A stretch of DNA of 64,000 bases, from the NCBI GenBank assembly GCA_030653035.1, contig JAUSAB010000073.1:1-64000 (forward strand), read 5' to 3'. The notes beneath the pieces are model-generated. The model had not been told where the DNA came from. It did not search any database and saw only the letters and a list, made by a program, of their open reading frames with translations. The first letter of the stretch is position 1. Every line of letters begins with the position of its first letter. This stretch comes from Desulfocapsaceae bacterium (GTDB taxonomy: Bacteria; Desulfobacterota; Desulfobulbia; Desulfobulbales; Desulfocapsaceae). Shown one piece after another: positions 27,124-37,009 of the stretch. The translations under genes were made by a program, and so were the position numbers.

Positions 27124-28527
27124 TTATTTCCCCAAACAGAATTGCTGAAAAATCAGATCGAGGATGTCCTCGGTGGTGGTAACGCCGACAATGGCATCAA
27201 GCTCGGCCAGACATTCCTGGAGGTCGATAGCCAGCAGGTCGCTGGTGGTTCCGGTCTGTAGCCCATCCAGTACCCGGCTGCTGGTCGCATAGGCTCGGGT
27301 CAGGGCATCTTTGTGGCGGAGATTTGGCGCACAGCCGTTTTCCTCCCACTGCCCCCTGTTGCCGACCACTGCCTTGAAAATGGCCTGTTTCAGTTCGGTG
27401 ATTCTTTGTTGCTTCTTGGCCGAGATCAGGATCAGCGCCAAGGCGTGATTGCCAAATTTTGTTAGATCCGGCAGCCCTTGCAGCAACAGATCCATCTTGT
27501 TGGCAACCAGGATCACCGGCTTATGCTCGATGCTGCGAAACAGCTCATGATCTGCGGCCCTGATCCCCTTGCTCAGATCAATCATGAACAGGACAAGATC
27601 GGCTTGGCATATCTGCTCCCTGGCCCGCTGGATTCCCAGCTCTTCGACCTCTTCGGCGTTATCACGAATTCCGGCGGTATCAACGATGCGCACCGGCACC
27701 CCTTCAATATCGATATATTCCTCAATAGTATCCCTGGTGGTTCCGGGAATGGCCGTGACCAGGGCCCGTTCTTCCTGGAGGAGGGTGTTGAGCAGGCTGG
27801 ACTTGCCTACATTGGGCAGCCCGGCAATGACCACGGTAATCCCCTCCCGGCAGATCTTGCCCTGATCGGCATTGCGCAGCAGGACAGCCAATGGGGCCCT
27901 GACGTCCATCTCAAGTTGCAGGGTCAACTCGGTATGATTAATAATCTCGTTGTCTTCGTCAGGAAAATCAATGGCAACTTCGACAATGGCCCGCATATGT
28001 TTCAAGGCCTGGCGGATGGCATCCACTTGGTCATAGAGCCTGCCGGAGAGCTGGCCCTGAGCCATTTCGATTCCTTTTCTGGTTCTGGCCGAGAGAAGAT
28101 CAATCACGGCCTCAGCTTGGGTCAGATCGATGCGGCCATTCAAGAAGGCGCGTTTGGTGAATTCTCCAGGCTCGGCCAGACGAACCGGATAATGGAGTAG
28201 GAGTTCAAGGATGGATTGGAGGACAAGGAAGTTGCCGTGCCCGTGGATCTCGACCACATCCTCACGGGTATAGGTCTTGGGGCCTCGCATATAAACGGCC
28301 AGGACCTCATCGACAATTTTTTTCTGCCCGGACATCTCCGGTGCAAGAATATGGCCATAATAGAGCTGATGACTGCGGAAGGGGCAGGCGGGGTCGTGGG
28401 GCTTGAAAATCTGTTGCAGGACAGTAAAGGCAGAGGGGCCGCTCATGCGGATCACCCCGATACCCCCGGCGCCTGGGGGGGTGGAAATGGCGACAATAGT
28501 ATCGTTCATCTCGTTTTCAGCAGCCAT
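27124..28527 (-). CDS. mnmE: tRNA modification GTPase MnmE
   Basis: With MnmG it installs the carboxymethylaminomethyl group at U34 of tRNAs. About 467 residues. Segments: N-terminal formyl-THF-binding domain (DTIVAISTPPGAGGIGVIRMSG), a G domain with GLPNVGKSSLLN, DTAGIRD and NKMD, and the C-terminal FCLGK whose cysteine is conserved. The ATG at 28527 was chosen; a TTG three codons upstream and an ATG six codons downstream are alternatives. It ends the rpmH-to-mnmE block; mnmG lies about 6 kb away on the other strand. Confidence 0.94.
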   Translation of the reverse strand: MAAENEMNDTIVAISTPPGAGGIGVIRMSGPSAFTVLQQIFKPHDPACPFRSHQLYYGHILAPEMSGQKKIVDEVLAVYMRGPKTYTREDVVEIHGHGNFLVLQSILELLLHYPVRLAEPGEFTKRAFLNGRIDLTQAEAVIDLLSARTRKGIEMAQGQLSGRLYDQVDAIRQALKHMRAIVEVAIDFPDEDNEIINHTELTLQLEMDVRAPLAVLLRNADQGKICREGITVVIAGLPNVGKSSLLNTLLQEERALVTAIPGTTRDTIEEYIDIEGVPVRIVDTAGIRDNAEEVEELGIQRAREQICQADLVLFMIDLSKGIRAADHELFRSIEHKPVILVANKMDLLLQGLPDLTKFGNHALALILISAKKQQRITELKQAIFKAVVGNRGQWEENGCAPNLRHKDALTRAYATSSRVLDGLQTGTTSDLLAIDLQECLAELDAIVGVTTTEDILDLIFQQFCLGK

Positions 28528-28569
28528 TTCAGACAATCTTTCAATCCCTGACCATTGTGTTACGATGGC

Positions 28570-29556
28570 TTATTCGTTCTCGCCATTTCCGTTATTTTCG
28601 CCATTTTCGGTTGTGGGTTTGCTGCTTTTACGCCTTCTGCCACGGGATGAAGGGCGTTTTTTGGTCTTGGCTGCGGAGCTATCGCCAGTGCTGCCACTGG
28701 TATTGCCGTCGGTCTTGGGTTTGCCTGGCTTATAGATAAGGATTTTTTTAAACAGGCCGTCGCCCACACTGCGGCTACGGATCTCTTTATTGTCCTGCAA
28801 GGCCATATGCACAACCCGTCGTTCGGATGGGTTCAGTGAAGGGATGACCTGGGTCTTGCCTTCTTCCTTGACGAGCGCGGCCAGTTCTTTGGCCAGATCC
28901 TGCAATTCGTCCTGTCGTTTCTCCCGAAAATCACCGACATCAATGGAAATTCGTACCCGTTCGGAGAGGTTTTTGGCGGTGATCTTGCGGAGCAGGTACT
29001 GAAGACTGTCCAGGATTTTTCCTTCCTGTCCGGTAAGGTCTGCTTCATAATCACCAATTATATGACATCGTACAGAACTGCCTTGTGCTTCAATTTCTAC
29101 CTTTGAGGGAAGGCCCATCAATTGGAGCAGGTGGGTAAGTTCGTGTTGTACCCCATCAATACTTTCCTGGCTGAGTGGTTCTTCTGAGCCGGGAGTAAGG
29201 GGAAAGTCGTCCTCGTCTTCTTCGCTGGTTATGGCCTCAACCGTGATGCCTTCATCTGCAGGGATGGTTACTTGCTGAACGGGTGTTTTGGCTGTTGGGG
29301 CAGGTTTTGGCGGAACAGGAAGAGAACGTTCCTCTGTTGCCGGCGGTTCAATCTTTATTTCAGTGCTGGCAGAAGCACCCTCTTTTATCCCGGCTCGGAT
29401 ATGAGCCTTCTTGCGGATAAAACCAAAAATACCGGTAGATCCTGTCTCTATCACCTCAATATCTAGGTGTTCTTGAGGGACTTGTAAGGTGTCACAGGCC
29501 TGTTTGATTACATCTGCTACTGTTTTTCCAAAAAAATCTTTTTTTTCTAAAGACAT
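28570..29556 (-). CDS. jag: Jag/SpoIIIJ-associated RNA-binding protein (KH-R3H)
   Basis: A 328-residue protein. Domains: an N-terminal Jag-N domain (KTVADVIKQACDTLQV, GIFGFIRKKA), an acidic/proline-rich linker, a KH domain (LTGQEGKILDSLQYLLRKI) and an R3H domain (LNPSERRVVHMALQ). Binds RNA and is almost always encoded next to yidC. The C-terminus is an Arg/Lys/Ser-rich tail (KKRPSSRGRRRKSS). AAGGA precedes the ATG. The 258-base gap to yidC shows nothing clear. Confidence 0.92.
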   Translation of the reverse strand: MSLEKKDFFGKTVADVIKQACDTLQVPQEHLDIEVIETGSTGIFGFIRKKAHIRAGIKEGASASTEIKIEPPATEERSLPVPPKPAPTAKTPVQQVTIPADEGITVEAITSEEDEDDFPLTPGSEEPLSQESIDGVQHELTHLLQLMGLPSKVEIEAQGSSVRCHIIGDYEADLTGQEGKILDSLQYLLRKITAKNLSERVRISIDVGDFREKRQDELQDLAKELAALVKEEGKTQVIPSLNPSERRVVHMALQDNKEIRSRSVGDGLFKKILIYKPGKPKTDGNTSGSTGDSSAAKTKKRPSSRGRRRKSSKPTTENGENNGNGENE

Positions 29557-29814
29557 ATGGGCTATCCTTCAATGGTCACTTTTTATTTAATAGGCACACT
29601 TGAAAAAGTGTCTTTTGGTTAAATCTCGGCGTTATTCTCGAAATTTTATCCTCGGAACAGGAACTCGGGTGTCCTTGGTGAAATTTTTCATCTGCCTTGA
29701 GATTAAACAAAGATCCTGCTTTTATTAATGGGCCTTGATAAAAGCTGTGTTTCCCGGTACGCAAGGAGATCAAAGAGAGGCGCAATATAAGGGGGGATAC
29801 ACAGAATGGAACAA

Positions 29815-31488
29815 CTACGCTGCCAATGGTTTATTGGCTTGTCTGTTGATTAAGTATTGCTGCAGAATAGCCAGCAGATTGTTGATAAACCAGTACAGAA
29901 CCAGACCGGATGCAAAATTCAAGAACATAAAGGTAAACATGATCGGCAAAAACATCATGATCTTGGCTTGGGTAGGATCAGCAGTGGTGGGTGTCATTTT
30001 CTGCTGCAGGAACATGGAGGCCCCCATGAGCAGGGTTAAAACCGGGATCCCTCCTAGATAAGGAATATCAAGCCCAATCATCAGGCGATCAGGGGCGGAA
30101 AGGTCATTGATCCAGAGCATGAAAGGGGCATGTCGAAGCTCAATACACATGAGCAGCACCTTGTACAGGGCGAAAAATACCGGGATCTGGAGAACCATGG
30201 GCAGGCAGCCGCCAAGCGGGTTCACCTTATAGGTCTTGTACAGATTCATGACTTCTTTGTTCATCGTGGCCGGATCGTCTTTGTATCTTTCCTTGATCTT
30301 GACCATCTTTGGTTGCAACTTCTGCATATTCTTCATGGACTTGAGTCCCTTCTGGGCAATAGGCCAGAAGGCAAGTTTGAAGGCAACTGTCACCAGGATA
30401 ATGGCGATCCCGTAATTTTTGAAATAGGTGTGGAAAAAGTTCAACAGCCAGAGGGTAGGTTTGGCCATGACATCAAACCATCCAAAATTGACGGCCTTAT
30501 CCAGGTTGTATCCGGTCTTCTGGAGCAGGGAAAGTTTCTTGGGGCCCCAATATACCCGATAGGTGTAAACCTTTTCCTGGCCCGGCTGCAACACGTCGAG
30601 CGTGCTGCCAACCTGCATGGTCACCAGCTTGTCCTTCTGCTGCATGGTCACGCTGGTGCCGCCTTCATTATTGGGCAGGATTCCGCACATGAAATACGTG
30701 CTGTCATAAGCGGCCCAGTCCACTTTTCCCTGCATGGTTTTAGGCTCCCCGGTTATTTCTTTGCTCGCGAACTCCTGGCGTTGACCATCCATAAAGATTG
30801 CCGGGCCGGTAAAAAGTGAGGTCATGGAGCCGTTCTTGGTCTCTTCAAAGGGAAGGTTGGTCTGGTGTAACAGGGCGGAGCCCTGCAGGGAGTTGGTGGA
30901 ATGATTCTTGACGCGGACAACGAGGTCCAGCAGATAGGTGTTGCGGTCAAAGCGGTAGGTGCGTTCCAGCTCAAGACCGGATTCAGTTTGGCCCTTCATG
31001 GTGAGCGTGCTGGTGGTTTCAGCACCGGTAAACTGGACCTTATCGGTGCCAGTGCTGTAAAAGGTATTGGTGGCGGCCGCGCCTCCCCAGGAAAATGTCA
31101 GGGGGAACCCCTCCAGCTCTGTGGTCTTGACCAGTTGTACTCCCGGTGAGTTTTGGGCCAGGCTTGCTTTGTAATCTTTCAGGATGAAACTCTTGATGGC
31201 TCCGCCATTTTCAGTGATCACCGCGCTATAGAGATCAGTCTCTACGTTAATCTCACGAATTGGACGATCCGGCGAAACAGAGGGTGGCAGAGATTGTTTC
31301 AGAGCTTCTTGTTGCGGAGGGGGCTGGACCGTCTGATTGAGGGCGGGTGGCGTTACAGAGGATACAGAAGTCTGGGGCGCTGGGTCCTTGACTGTCTTTT
31401 TAGAATCAAAACCTACGGAAAAATATTGATAACCAACCAGAATGACAAACGAAATGACGACAGCCAGAAGTGCTCTATAGGTATCCAT
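29815..31488 (-). CDS. yidC: membrane protein insertase YidC
   Basis: A 557-residue inner-membrane insertase. One N-terminal helix (residues 5-24), a proline-rich linker, a large periplasmic beta domain, and the conserved C-terminal core with about five helices: FKNYGIAIILVTVAFKLAFW, then NPLGGCLPMVLQIPVFFALYKVL. Gram-negative length. AGGA precedes the ATG. Part of the rpmH-rnpA-yidD-yidC-jag block. Confidence 0.95.
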   Translation of the reverse strand: MDTYRALLAVVISFVILVGYQYFSVGFDSKKTVKDPAPQTSVSSVTPPALNQTVQPPPQQEALKQSLPPSVSPDRPIREINVETDLYSAVITENGGAIKSFILKDYKASLAQNSPGVQLVKTTELEGFPLTFSWGGAAATNTFYSTGTDKVQFTGAETTSTLTMKGQTESGLELERTYRFDRNTYLLDLVVRVKNHSTNSLQGSALLHQTNLPFEETKNGSMTSLFTGPAIFMDGQRQEFASKEITGEPKTMQGKVDWAAYDSTYFMCGILPNNEGGTSVTMQQKDKLVTMQVGSTLDVLQPGQEKVYTYRVYWGPKKLSLLQKTGYNLDKAVNFGWFDVMAKPTLWLLNFFHTYFKNYGIAIILVTVAFKLAFWPIAQKGLKSMKNMQKLQPKMVKIKERYKDDPATMNKEVMNLYKTYKVNPLGGCLPMVLQIPVFFALYKVLLMCIELRHAPFMLWINDLSAPDRLMIGLDIPYLGGIPVLTLLMGASMFLQQKMTPTTADPTQAKIMMFLPIMFTFMFLNFASGLVLYWFINNLLAILQQYLINRQANKPLAA

Positions 31489-31568
31489 GCCATATTCCTA
31501 AAATAATTCGCTCCATCAAAGAGAGCCTCTCTGCAAAAAATACTGTTTTAATCTTTCTGAGATCTGTT

Positions 31569-31835
31569 CTATCCAACCATCTTTTCTCTGCAAGAGGAAG
31601 AATGGTTGGTTGGAACAGGATCGTAACCACCCTCGCAGAAGGGATGACAGCGCAGAATGCGACGAGTGGCGAGATAGACGCCACGCCTTGCGCCATAACG
31701 CTCTATTGCCTCAATCGCATAGACTGAGCAGGTGGGAGTAAAGCGACAGCCAGGTGGGAGCAGGGGAGAAATTAAGTACCGATACCCCTTGATAAACCAG
31801 ATGAAAATTCTCTTTATGGGCAGAGGCTTATTCAT
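31569..31835 (-). CDS. yidD: membrane protein insertion efficiency factor YidD
   Basis: An 88-residue amphipathic membrane-associated protein. Family signatures: [20 protein letters not shown] and [17 protein letters not shown], then [14 protein letters not shown]. The start was moved from 31874 to the ATG at 31835, which has GGAGG nine bases upstream and gives the standard N-terminus. Located between rnpA and yidC, as usual. Confidence 0.93.
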   Translation of the reverse strand: MNKPLPIKRIFIWFIKGYRYLISPLLPPGCRFTPTCSVYAIEAIERYGARRGVYLATRRILRCHPFCEGGYDPVPTNHSSSCREKMVG

Positions 31836-31855
31836 GGCAGATAACCTCCATGGCC

Positions 31856-32191
31856 TCACGTTACTCGGCCACAAGCTGCTTTCACTGCTTGATTGATATC
31901 AGCAGTTGAACCAAAATCTACTCCCGGACGAATGGCAAAAACAATATCAGCACATTCTGGGTACAATTCCCGATGCAGGCGAAAAGACTCTCTTACTATC
32001 CGTTTGATTCTATTTCTCTTCACGGCCCCTTTGATCTGTCTGTGCACACTGATCCCAATCCTGCTCTGTTCGAGGTTGTTTTGGCGCACGATCAGGGTGA
32101 AGCCTTTACCATGTATTCGTTTGCCCTGTTTGTACACCTGTTCAAACTCCCACCCCTTGCGCAGCAGATGATTCTTCTGGAGTCTGAACAC
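31856..32191 (-). CDS. rnpA: ribonuclease P protein component
   Basis: The protein subunit of RNase P, which matures tRNA 5' ends. 111 residues. The hallmark RNR motif is in [17 protein letters not shown], and FTLIVRQNN / [18 protein letters not shown] is typical. It starts with GTG, ten bases after the rpmH stop codon. Confidence 0.92.
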   Translation of the reverse strand: MFRLQKNHLLRKGWEFEQVYKQGKRIHGKGFTLIVRQNNLEQSRIGISVHRQIKGAVKRNRIKRIVRESFRLHRELYPECADIVFAIRPGVDFGSTADINQAVKAACGRVT

Positions 32192-32201
32192 CTCGTCACA
32201 A

Positions 32202-32339
32202 TCAGGCAGACAGCCGTTTTCTTCCTCGGGCGCGGCGGGCGCTTAAAATAGAACGACCGGCAGCGGTGCTCATGCGATGACGAAAGCCATGTTTGCGTTT
32301 CATCTTGATATTGCTTGGTTGAAAGGTACGTTTACTCAT
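32202..32339 (-). CDS. rpmH: 50S ribosomal protein L34
   Basis: A 45-residue ribosomal protein too short for many gene lists. It begins [20 protein letters not shown] and ends [11 protein letters not shown], matching L34 throughout. A strong ribosome-binding site (AGGAGTGA) precedes the ATG. First gene of the block leading to mnmE. Confidence 0.96.
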   Translation of the reverse strand: MSKRTFQPSNIKMKRKHGFRHRMSTAAGRSILSARRARGRKRLSA

Positions 32340-32501
32340 CACTCACTCCTGATTCATGATATCCATGAATATTTCTAATTGTATCAGCCCGAATGCTGGA
32401 TTTGCTGCATCTTCTTTTGATTCTTCCGACCATCCGAATAAAATATTCCTGTTCGGCCCTTTATTGGAAGAGGCAGGTACAGTTATAAAAATAAAAAGAA
32501 G

Positions 32502-32531
32502 ATTATAAACACAGATGCTGATAACTGTCAA
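32502..32531 (-). promoter_or_regulatory. consensus sigma-70 promoter of the rpmH operon; 32340-32782 gap
   Basis: On the minus strand a perfect TTGACA (32526-32531) and a perfect TATAAT (32502-32507) are 18 bases apart. The leader to rpmH would be about 155 bases. The gap upstream of the methyltransferase also holds a repeat at 32661-32757. No dnaA gene or cluster of DnaA boxes was seen in this divergent region, although rpmH often adjoins the replication origin. Confidence 0.75.
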
Positions 32532-32660
32532 ACATTTTCATGGCTCTTTGGGGCTTCACTTGCAGAAGCATGCAAGCTGTGCTACTTTCGAGGTTAATAG
32601 TCTAGAGTCTTTTAGACTGTTAGCTAAATCCTTACCGATTTTCTATAGACTCAGCCGTTG

Positions 32661-32757
32661 TATATAAATAACAGTCCCATCTGAATAGCCAGAACTGCAT
32701 AAGGAGCCGTAACGGAATGGTTATCAGAGACAGGTTATTTCGTGACGGCTCCTAAGC
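32661..32757. repeat. divergent hairpin repeat, family C-like
   Basis: The first 49 bases match 23981-24029. The second half, GCATAAGGAGCCGTAACGG to GACGGCTCCTAAG, is a hairpin resembling the main stem of the family C elements at 60580 and 63623 (GCATAAGGTGCCGTTATG to ATAACGGCACCTA). It directly precedes the methyltransferase gene. Confidence 0.5.
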
Positions 32758-32782
32758 AACCTGAGTTGTGTGCGTGCCCATT

Positions 32783-33643
32783 ATGCCTATACCCCCTGAT
32801 ACAACACTGGCAGATATCGACTGGAATCTGCTGTGGCGGAATGCGAGAAAACAGAAATCCTGGTCAAGCAAAGGGGCGGCTGACTGGGATAAAAAGGCCG
32901 CTTCCTTTGCCACCAGAAATGCAGGGACTTCATATGTCTCTCTTTTGCTGGCGCGTATGCCGCTTGGTCCAGACCGAACTGTTCTTGATATGGGGGCGGG
33001 GCCGGGAACACTGGCGATCCCTCTGGCGGGGAAGGTTCGTTCGGTAACCGCTGTTGACTATTCAGCGGGGATGCTTGAGGTGTTGACTAGGCAGGCACAG
33101 GCGAAAAATATCCGGAATATACGAACCATCCAAGGGGCATGGGAGGATGACTGGCAGCAATTGGGTATCGAAAAACACGATATTGCCATTGCCTCCAGGT
33201 CGTTGGCGGTTGGCGACCTCTCCCGTGCCTTGCGGAAACTGAGCGACCATGCCGGCGAGTATGTCTTTATTGCCGACAGGATATCGCCCACTCCTTTTGA
33301 CCCGGCAGCCTTTGCCGCCATTGGCCGTGAGTTTCAGTCAGGTCCTGACTATATCTACACCGTCAATATCCTCTATACCATGGGTATTTATCCCTCTATT
33401 GATATCCTGAAACTGGACCGAGATTCGGTGTTTACTGACAGGGATGAGGCCCTGCAAGCCTACAGTTGGATGTTTAAAGACCTCAGCGCCAAGGAAGAAG
33501 ACGCTTTACGGCGTTATCTCGAGTCGAGGATCATCTCTTCTGAGGGGAATCAGATTACCATCCGTCGTGAATATCCTCCCCAGTGGGCCCTTATCTGGTG
33601 GGGAAAAGACCATCTTCTGGAGCAAGAATGTCACAAGAAATAA
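32783..33643 (+). CDS. class I SAM-dependent methyltransferase
   Basis: A 286-residue cytosolic methyltransferase. Motif I is [16 protein letters not shown] near residue 65; motif post-I is [14 protein letters not shown]; later motifs include [12 protein letters not shown]. The substrate is not known. The ATG at 32783 is preferred over a GTG five codons earlier. Its last 16 bases overlap mnmG, so the two are probably translated together. Confidence 0.8.
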   Translation: MPIPPDTTLADIDWNLLWRNARKQKSWSSKGAADWDKKAASFATRNAGTSYVSLLLARMPLGPDRTVLDMGAGPGTLAIPLAGKVRSVTAVDYSAGMLEVLTRQAQAKNIRNIRTIQGAWEDDWQQLGIEKHDIAIASRSLAVGDLSRALRKLSDHAGEYVFIADRISPTPFDPAAFAAIGREFQSGPDYIYTVNILYTMGIYPSIDILKLDRDSVFTDRDEALQAYSWMFKDLSAKEEDALRRYLESRIISSEGNQITIRREYPPQWALIWWGKDHLLEQECHKK

Positions 33644-35529
33644 ATACCTACGATGTTGCCGTGATCGGCGCCGGCCATGCCGGTTGTGAGGCCGCCCTGG
33701 CTGCCGCCAGAATGGGGTGTAAGACCCTGGTAGTGGTCATCAATGTAGATACTATTGGCGCCATGTCGTGTAACCCGGCTATTGGCGGGCTGGCCAAGGG
33801 GCATCTGGTGCGGGAGATTGACGCCTTGGGTGGTGAAATGGCCAGGAATATTGATGCCACCTCCATCCAGTTCCGGCGTCTCAATACCAGCAAAGGTCCG
33901 GCCGTCCGCTCCTCCCGGGCCCAGGCTGATCGCCTGCTTTACCGTCTGCGGATGAAGTCCATCCTTGAGAATCAGGACAATCTGGAGATCCGTCAGGCTG
34001 TGGTCGATTCGTTGTTGGTGGAAGATGGCCGGATCTGCGGGCTTGTCACCTCGCTGGAGGAAGAGATTCAGGTCAAGGCCGTGGTAGTGGCCACCGGTAC
34101 GTTTTTAAATGGACTGATTCATGTGGGACTCAAGCACTTTCCGGCCGGCCGCATGGGGGATAGCCCCTCAACCAGTCTGGCCCGATGGTTCAAGGAGGCC
34201 GGATTCCGGGTGGGGCGGATGAAGACGGGAACGGTGCCGCGGATTGCCGCCGGTAGTATCAATTACTCCGAACTGGAAATTCAGCACAGCGATCAGCCGC
34301 CCGTCCATTTTTCCTTTGATAATAGAGGGGAGTATACCCTGCCTCAGCGGCCCTGTTATATCACCTATACCAATAGCCAGACCCATGCCATCATCCGCTC
34401 AGGCATCGACAAGTCCCCCATGTATACCGGGATTATTGAAGGGATTGGGGCCAGGTATTGTCCGTCGATTGAGGACAAGGTCATGCGCTTTCCGGAAAAA
34501 GATCGTCATCAGGTCTTTCTGGAGCCGGAGGGGTTGGATACCACCGAGGTCTATCCCAATGGTCTGCCCACCAGTCTGCCCTTGGCGACCCAGGTGGCTA
34601 TGATCCAGAGTATTAAAGGGCTGGAGCAGGCCAGGATCATCCGCCCCGGGTATGCCATTGAATATGATTATGTAGATCCCCTGGAACTCAAACCGTCGCT
34701 TGAGACCAAGAGGATTCGTGGGCTCTTTCTGGCCGGGCAGATCAACGGCACCTCCGGGTATGAGGAGGCCGCAGCCCAAGGGTTGATGGCGGCGATCAAT
34801 GCTGTCCAGCATGTTCGGGAAAAGGAGCCGCTGATCCTCGATCGCTCCCAGGCCTATATCGGGGTACTGATTGATGATCTGGTCACCTGCGGCACCAAGG
34901 AGCCATACCGGCTCTTTACCTCGCGAGCCGAATACCGGCTGCTGTTACGCGAGGATAATGCTGATACCCGTCTCTGTCAGATCGGTCATGATATCGGCTT
35001 ATTGGATGAAAAGGCGTATCAGCGATACCGGGGAAAACAGAGTGCCATTGAGCAGGGTGTGCTGCTCCTTGACTCGATTCCGGTCAAGCCGGATAAAATG
35101 ATCAATGACGCCTTACTGGCCCAGGGCAGCGTTGAGCTCAAGCAGAAGATGTCACTGGCTGAACTCCTGCGCCGTCCCGAGTTGGGTCTGGAGCAACTCG
35201 CGCGATTGCCCATGGACGCCGAGATCCAGGGGCGTGTCCTGCAGTTGGCCGGATCGTCAGTCCGGGATGAGATTCAGTTGCAGATCAAGTTCCATGGTTA
35301 TATCCAGCGCCAGCAGGAGCAGGTGGATCGCTTCAAGAAGATGGAAGCGGTTGTGCTCCCGGAAGACATGGAATATAAAGGACTGGCTGGTCTTTCCAAT
35401 GAGGTGGTGCAGAAATTGACCACGGTGCGTCCTGCCTCCCTTGGTCAGGCCTCGCGGATTTCAGGCATTACCCCGGCGGCGATTTCCGTCCTCCAGGTCC
35501 ATCTGAAAAAATTGGAAAAGAAGAAGTAG
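33628..35529 (+). CDS. mnmG: tRNA uridine-5-carboxymethylaminomethyl modification enzyme MnmG
   Basis: FAD-dependent partner of MnmE. 633 residues. FAD motif [17 protein letters not shown] at the N-terminus, [20 protein letters not shown], and [11 protein letters not shown] are diagnostic, as are the later [17 protein letters not shown] and [14 protein letters not shown]. The start at 33628 gives [19 protein letters not shown]; an upstream reading adds only an unlikely extension. Overlaps the methyltransferase by 16 bases and lies 11 bases before lgt. Confidence 0.95.
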   Translation: MSQEINTYDVAVIGAGHAGCEAALAAARMGCKTLVVVINVDTIGAMSCNPAIGGLAKGHLVREIDALGGEMARNIDATSIQFRRLNTSKGPAVRSSRAQADRLLYRLRMKSILENQDNLEIRQAVVDSLLVEDGRICGLVTSLEEEIQVKAVVVATGTFLNGLIHVGLKHFPAGRMGDSPSTSLARWFKEAGFRVGRMKTGTVPRIAAGSINYSELEIQHSDQPPVHFSFDNRGEYTLPQRPCYITYTNSQTHAIIRSGIDKSPMYTGIIEGIGARYCPSIEDKVMRFPEKDRHQVFLEPEGLDTTEVYPNGLPTSLPLATQVAMIQSIKGLEQARIIRPGYAIEYDYVDPLELKPSLETKRIRGLFLAGQINGTSGYEEAAAQGLMAAINAVQHVREKEPLILDRSQAYIGVLIDDLVTCGTKEPYRLFTSRAEYRLLLREDNADTRLCQIGHDIGLLDEKAYQRYRGKQSAIEQGVLLLDSIPVKPDKMINDALLAQGSVELKQKMSLAELLRRPELGLEQLARLPMDAEIQGRVLQLAGSSVRDEIQLQIKFHGYIQRQQEQVDRFKKMEAVVLPEDMEYKGLAGLSNEVVQKLTTVRPASLGQASRISGITPAAISVLQVHLKKLEKKK

Positions 35530-35540
35530 GTGGACTTGCC

Positions 35541-36341
35541 ATGATGACCTTTCCCAATATCGATCCGATTCTTCTTTCGTTCGGCCCCCTGCAAGTCCGC
35601 TGGTACGGCCTCATGTATGTGCTGGGATTTATGGCCAGTTATTTCCTGGTGCGCCGTCAGATCCGGCTTTTTGCTTACCAGGAGCTGGAGGAGTATTTTG
35701 AAAATCTGAATCTGACGCTTATCCTTTCGGTCGTGCTCGGTGGCCGTCTGGGCTATGTCCTGTTTTATAATTTTTCCTATTACCTGCACCATCCCCTGGA
35801 GATTCCGGCAACCTGGACCGGGGGCATGTCCTTCCATGGTGCCTGTATCGGGGTGCTGGTGGGTGGGTGGCTCTATGCGCGGAAAACGAAACTTGACTAC
35901 TGGAAGGCCGCCGATATTTATGTGGTGACCGTGCCCATTGGGCTGGGCCTCGGCAGGCTGGGCAATTTTGTCAATGGTGAGCTTTTTGGCCGGGTGACCG
36001 ATGTCCCCTGGGGGATGGTCTTTCCCGGAGGTGGTCCCCTGGCCCGGCATCCCTCACAGCTCTATGAGATGGTGCTTGAAGGGGTGGTGCTTTTCTTCAT
36101 CCTCTGGTCGCAGAAACAGAGGCCCTGGCAAGGAAATCCCCGTTGGCCCCATGGTACCATGGTCTTTCTTTTTCTCATCTGCTACGGTTTGTTCCGCTTC
36201 CTAGTGGAAACGGTGCGGGAGCCGGACCCGCAACTCGGCTTTCTCTTCGGTTTGCTGACCATGGGCCAGCTTCTCAGCAGTCTGATGATCATCACTGGGG
36301 TGCTGCTCTGGGTTGTTCGCGGGCGTAGGCAGGGCAGATAG
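35541..36341 (+). CDS. lgt: prolipoprotein diacylglyceryl transferase
   Basis: Transfers diacylglycerol to the cysteine of prolipoproteins at the inner membrane. 266 residues with about seven helices. The signature HGACIGVLVGGWLYARK and RLGNFVNGELFGR (containing the catalytic Arg) are present, plus RHPSQLYEMVLEG. Two consecutive ATG codons start the gene. Co-directional with mnmG. Confidence 0.95.
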   Translation: MMTFPNIDPILLSFGPLQVRWYGLMYVLGFMASYFLVRRQIRLFAYQELEEYFENLNLTLILSVVLGGRLGYVLFYNFSYYLHHPLEIPATWTGGMSFHGACIGVLVGGWLYARKTKLDYWKAADIYVVTVPIGLGLGRLGNFVNGELFGRVTDVPWGMVFPGGGPLARHPSQLYEMVLEGVVLFFILWSQKQRPWQGNPRWPHGTMVFLFLICYGLFRFLVETVREPDPQLGFLFGLLTMGQLLSSLMIITGVLLWVVRGRRQGR

Positions 36342-36403
36342 CATCGCTTTATTGCTGTGTTTCTGGGGGTTGTCTGTGCAGGCTTTTGAGGTCAAGGGGC
36401 AGG

Positions 36404-37009
36404 CTATTTTTTCAATCCAGGGTAATGTGTCTGTCCGCATTCATGGCAGATGCCGTGGCTGAATTCAATGTCAAGATGACGTTTGAGAAAGGTCTCGACA
36501 GGGTTCCATTCCTGCTGTTCGTCACGAATTTTTTTGCAGAAAACACAGATGGGCAGGAAGCCGCTCAGGGTTTTGGTTTCGTCTATAGCCTTGTATAGTT
36601 GTTGGATTAACAGATCTTTTTCCGCCGCTTTCTTTTTGGTTTCAGTCACATCACGTTTTACAATGACGGTGGCAATGGTTTCACCCTCCTTGTTGGTGAG
36701 CGGTGAGGCAATCAGCTCAAGCCATTGTTCCCCATTATTGTTGTCGGTGTAGAAGTGTTCGGTCTTGATGATCCCTTCGCCCAAGAAAACCCTCTGTGAC
36801 GGACAATCTGGACAGATCGTGTCCTGATTTCTAAATTCTGCATGGCATTTTCCGCCTATCTTGGCGCCATAGATCTTTTGGCACAGTCTGTTCTGAAAAA
36901 TAATTCTCTGTTCTTTGTCGATGATGACAATGTTGTCCCCCAGGTCGGTGAGTGCTGATTGAAAATTGAGCAGATGTTCATCGATTTGTACCGTTGATTT
37001 TGTTGTCAT
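36404..37009 (-). CDS. PAS domain protein with a C-terminal cysteine-rich segment
   Basis: A 201-residue protein. A PAS domain spans about residues 12-130 (ALTDLGDNIVIIDKEQRIIFQN, then CPDCPSQRVFLGEG), followed by a short coiled coil and a conserved tail LPICVFCKKIRDEQQEWNPV with FSHGICHECGQTHYP. That tail is frequent at the C-terminus of PAS-containing signalling proteins and may bind metal or sense redox. No output domain is attached. Its start overlaps the stop of the nth-xth fusion by four bases, so the two are coupled. Confidence 0.8.
   Translation of the reverse strand: MTTKSTVQIDEHLLNFQSALTDLGDNIVIIDKEQRIIFQNRLCQKIYGAKIGGKCHAEFRNQDTICPDCPSQRVFLGEGIIKTEHFYTDNNNGEQWLELIASPLTNKEGETIATVIVKRDVTETKKKAAEKDLLIQQLYKAIDETKTLSGFLPICVFCKKIRDEQQEWNPVETFLKRHLDIEFSHGICHECGQTHYPGLKK

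Noticed and set aside
32340-32782. replication origin
   Set aside because: Only one weak DnaA-box-like sequence was seen, and there is no dnaA gene or box cluster.
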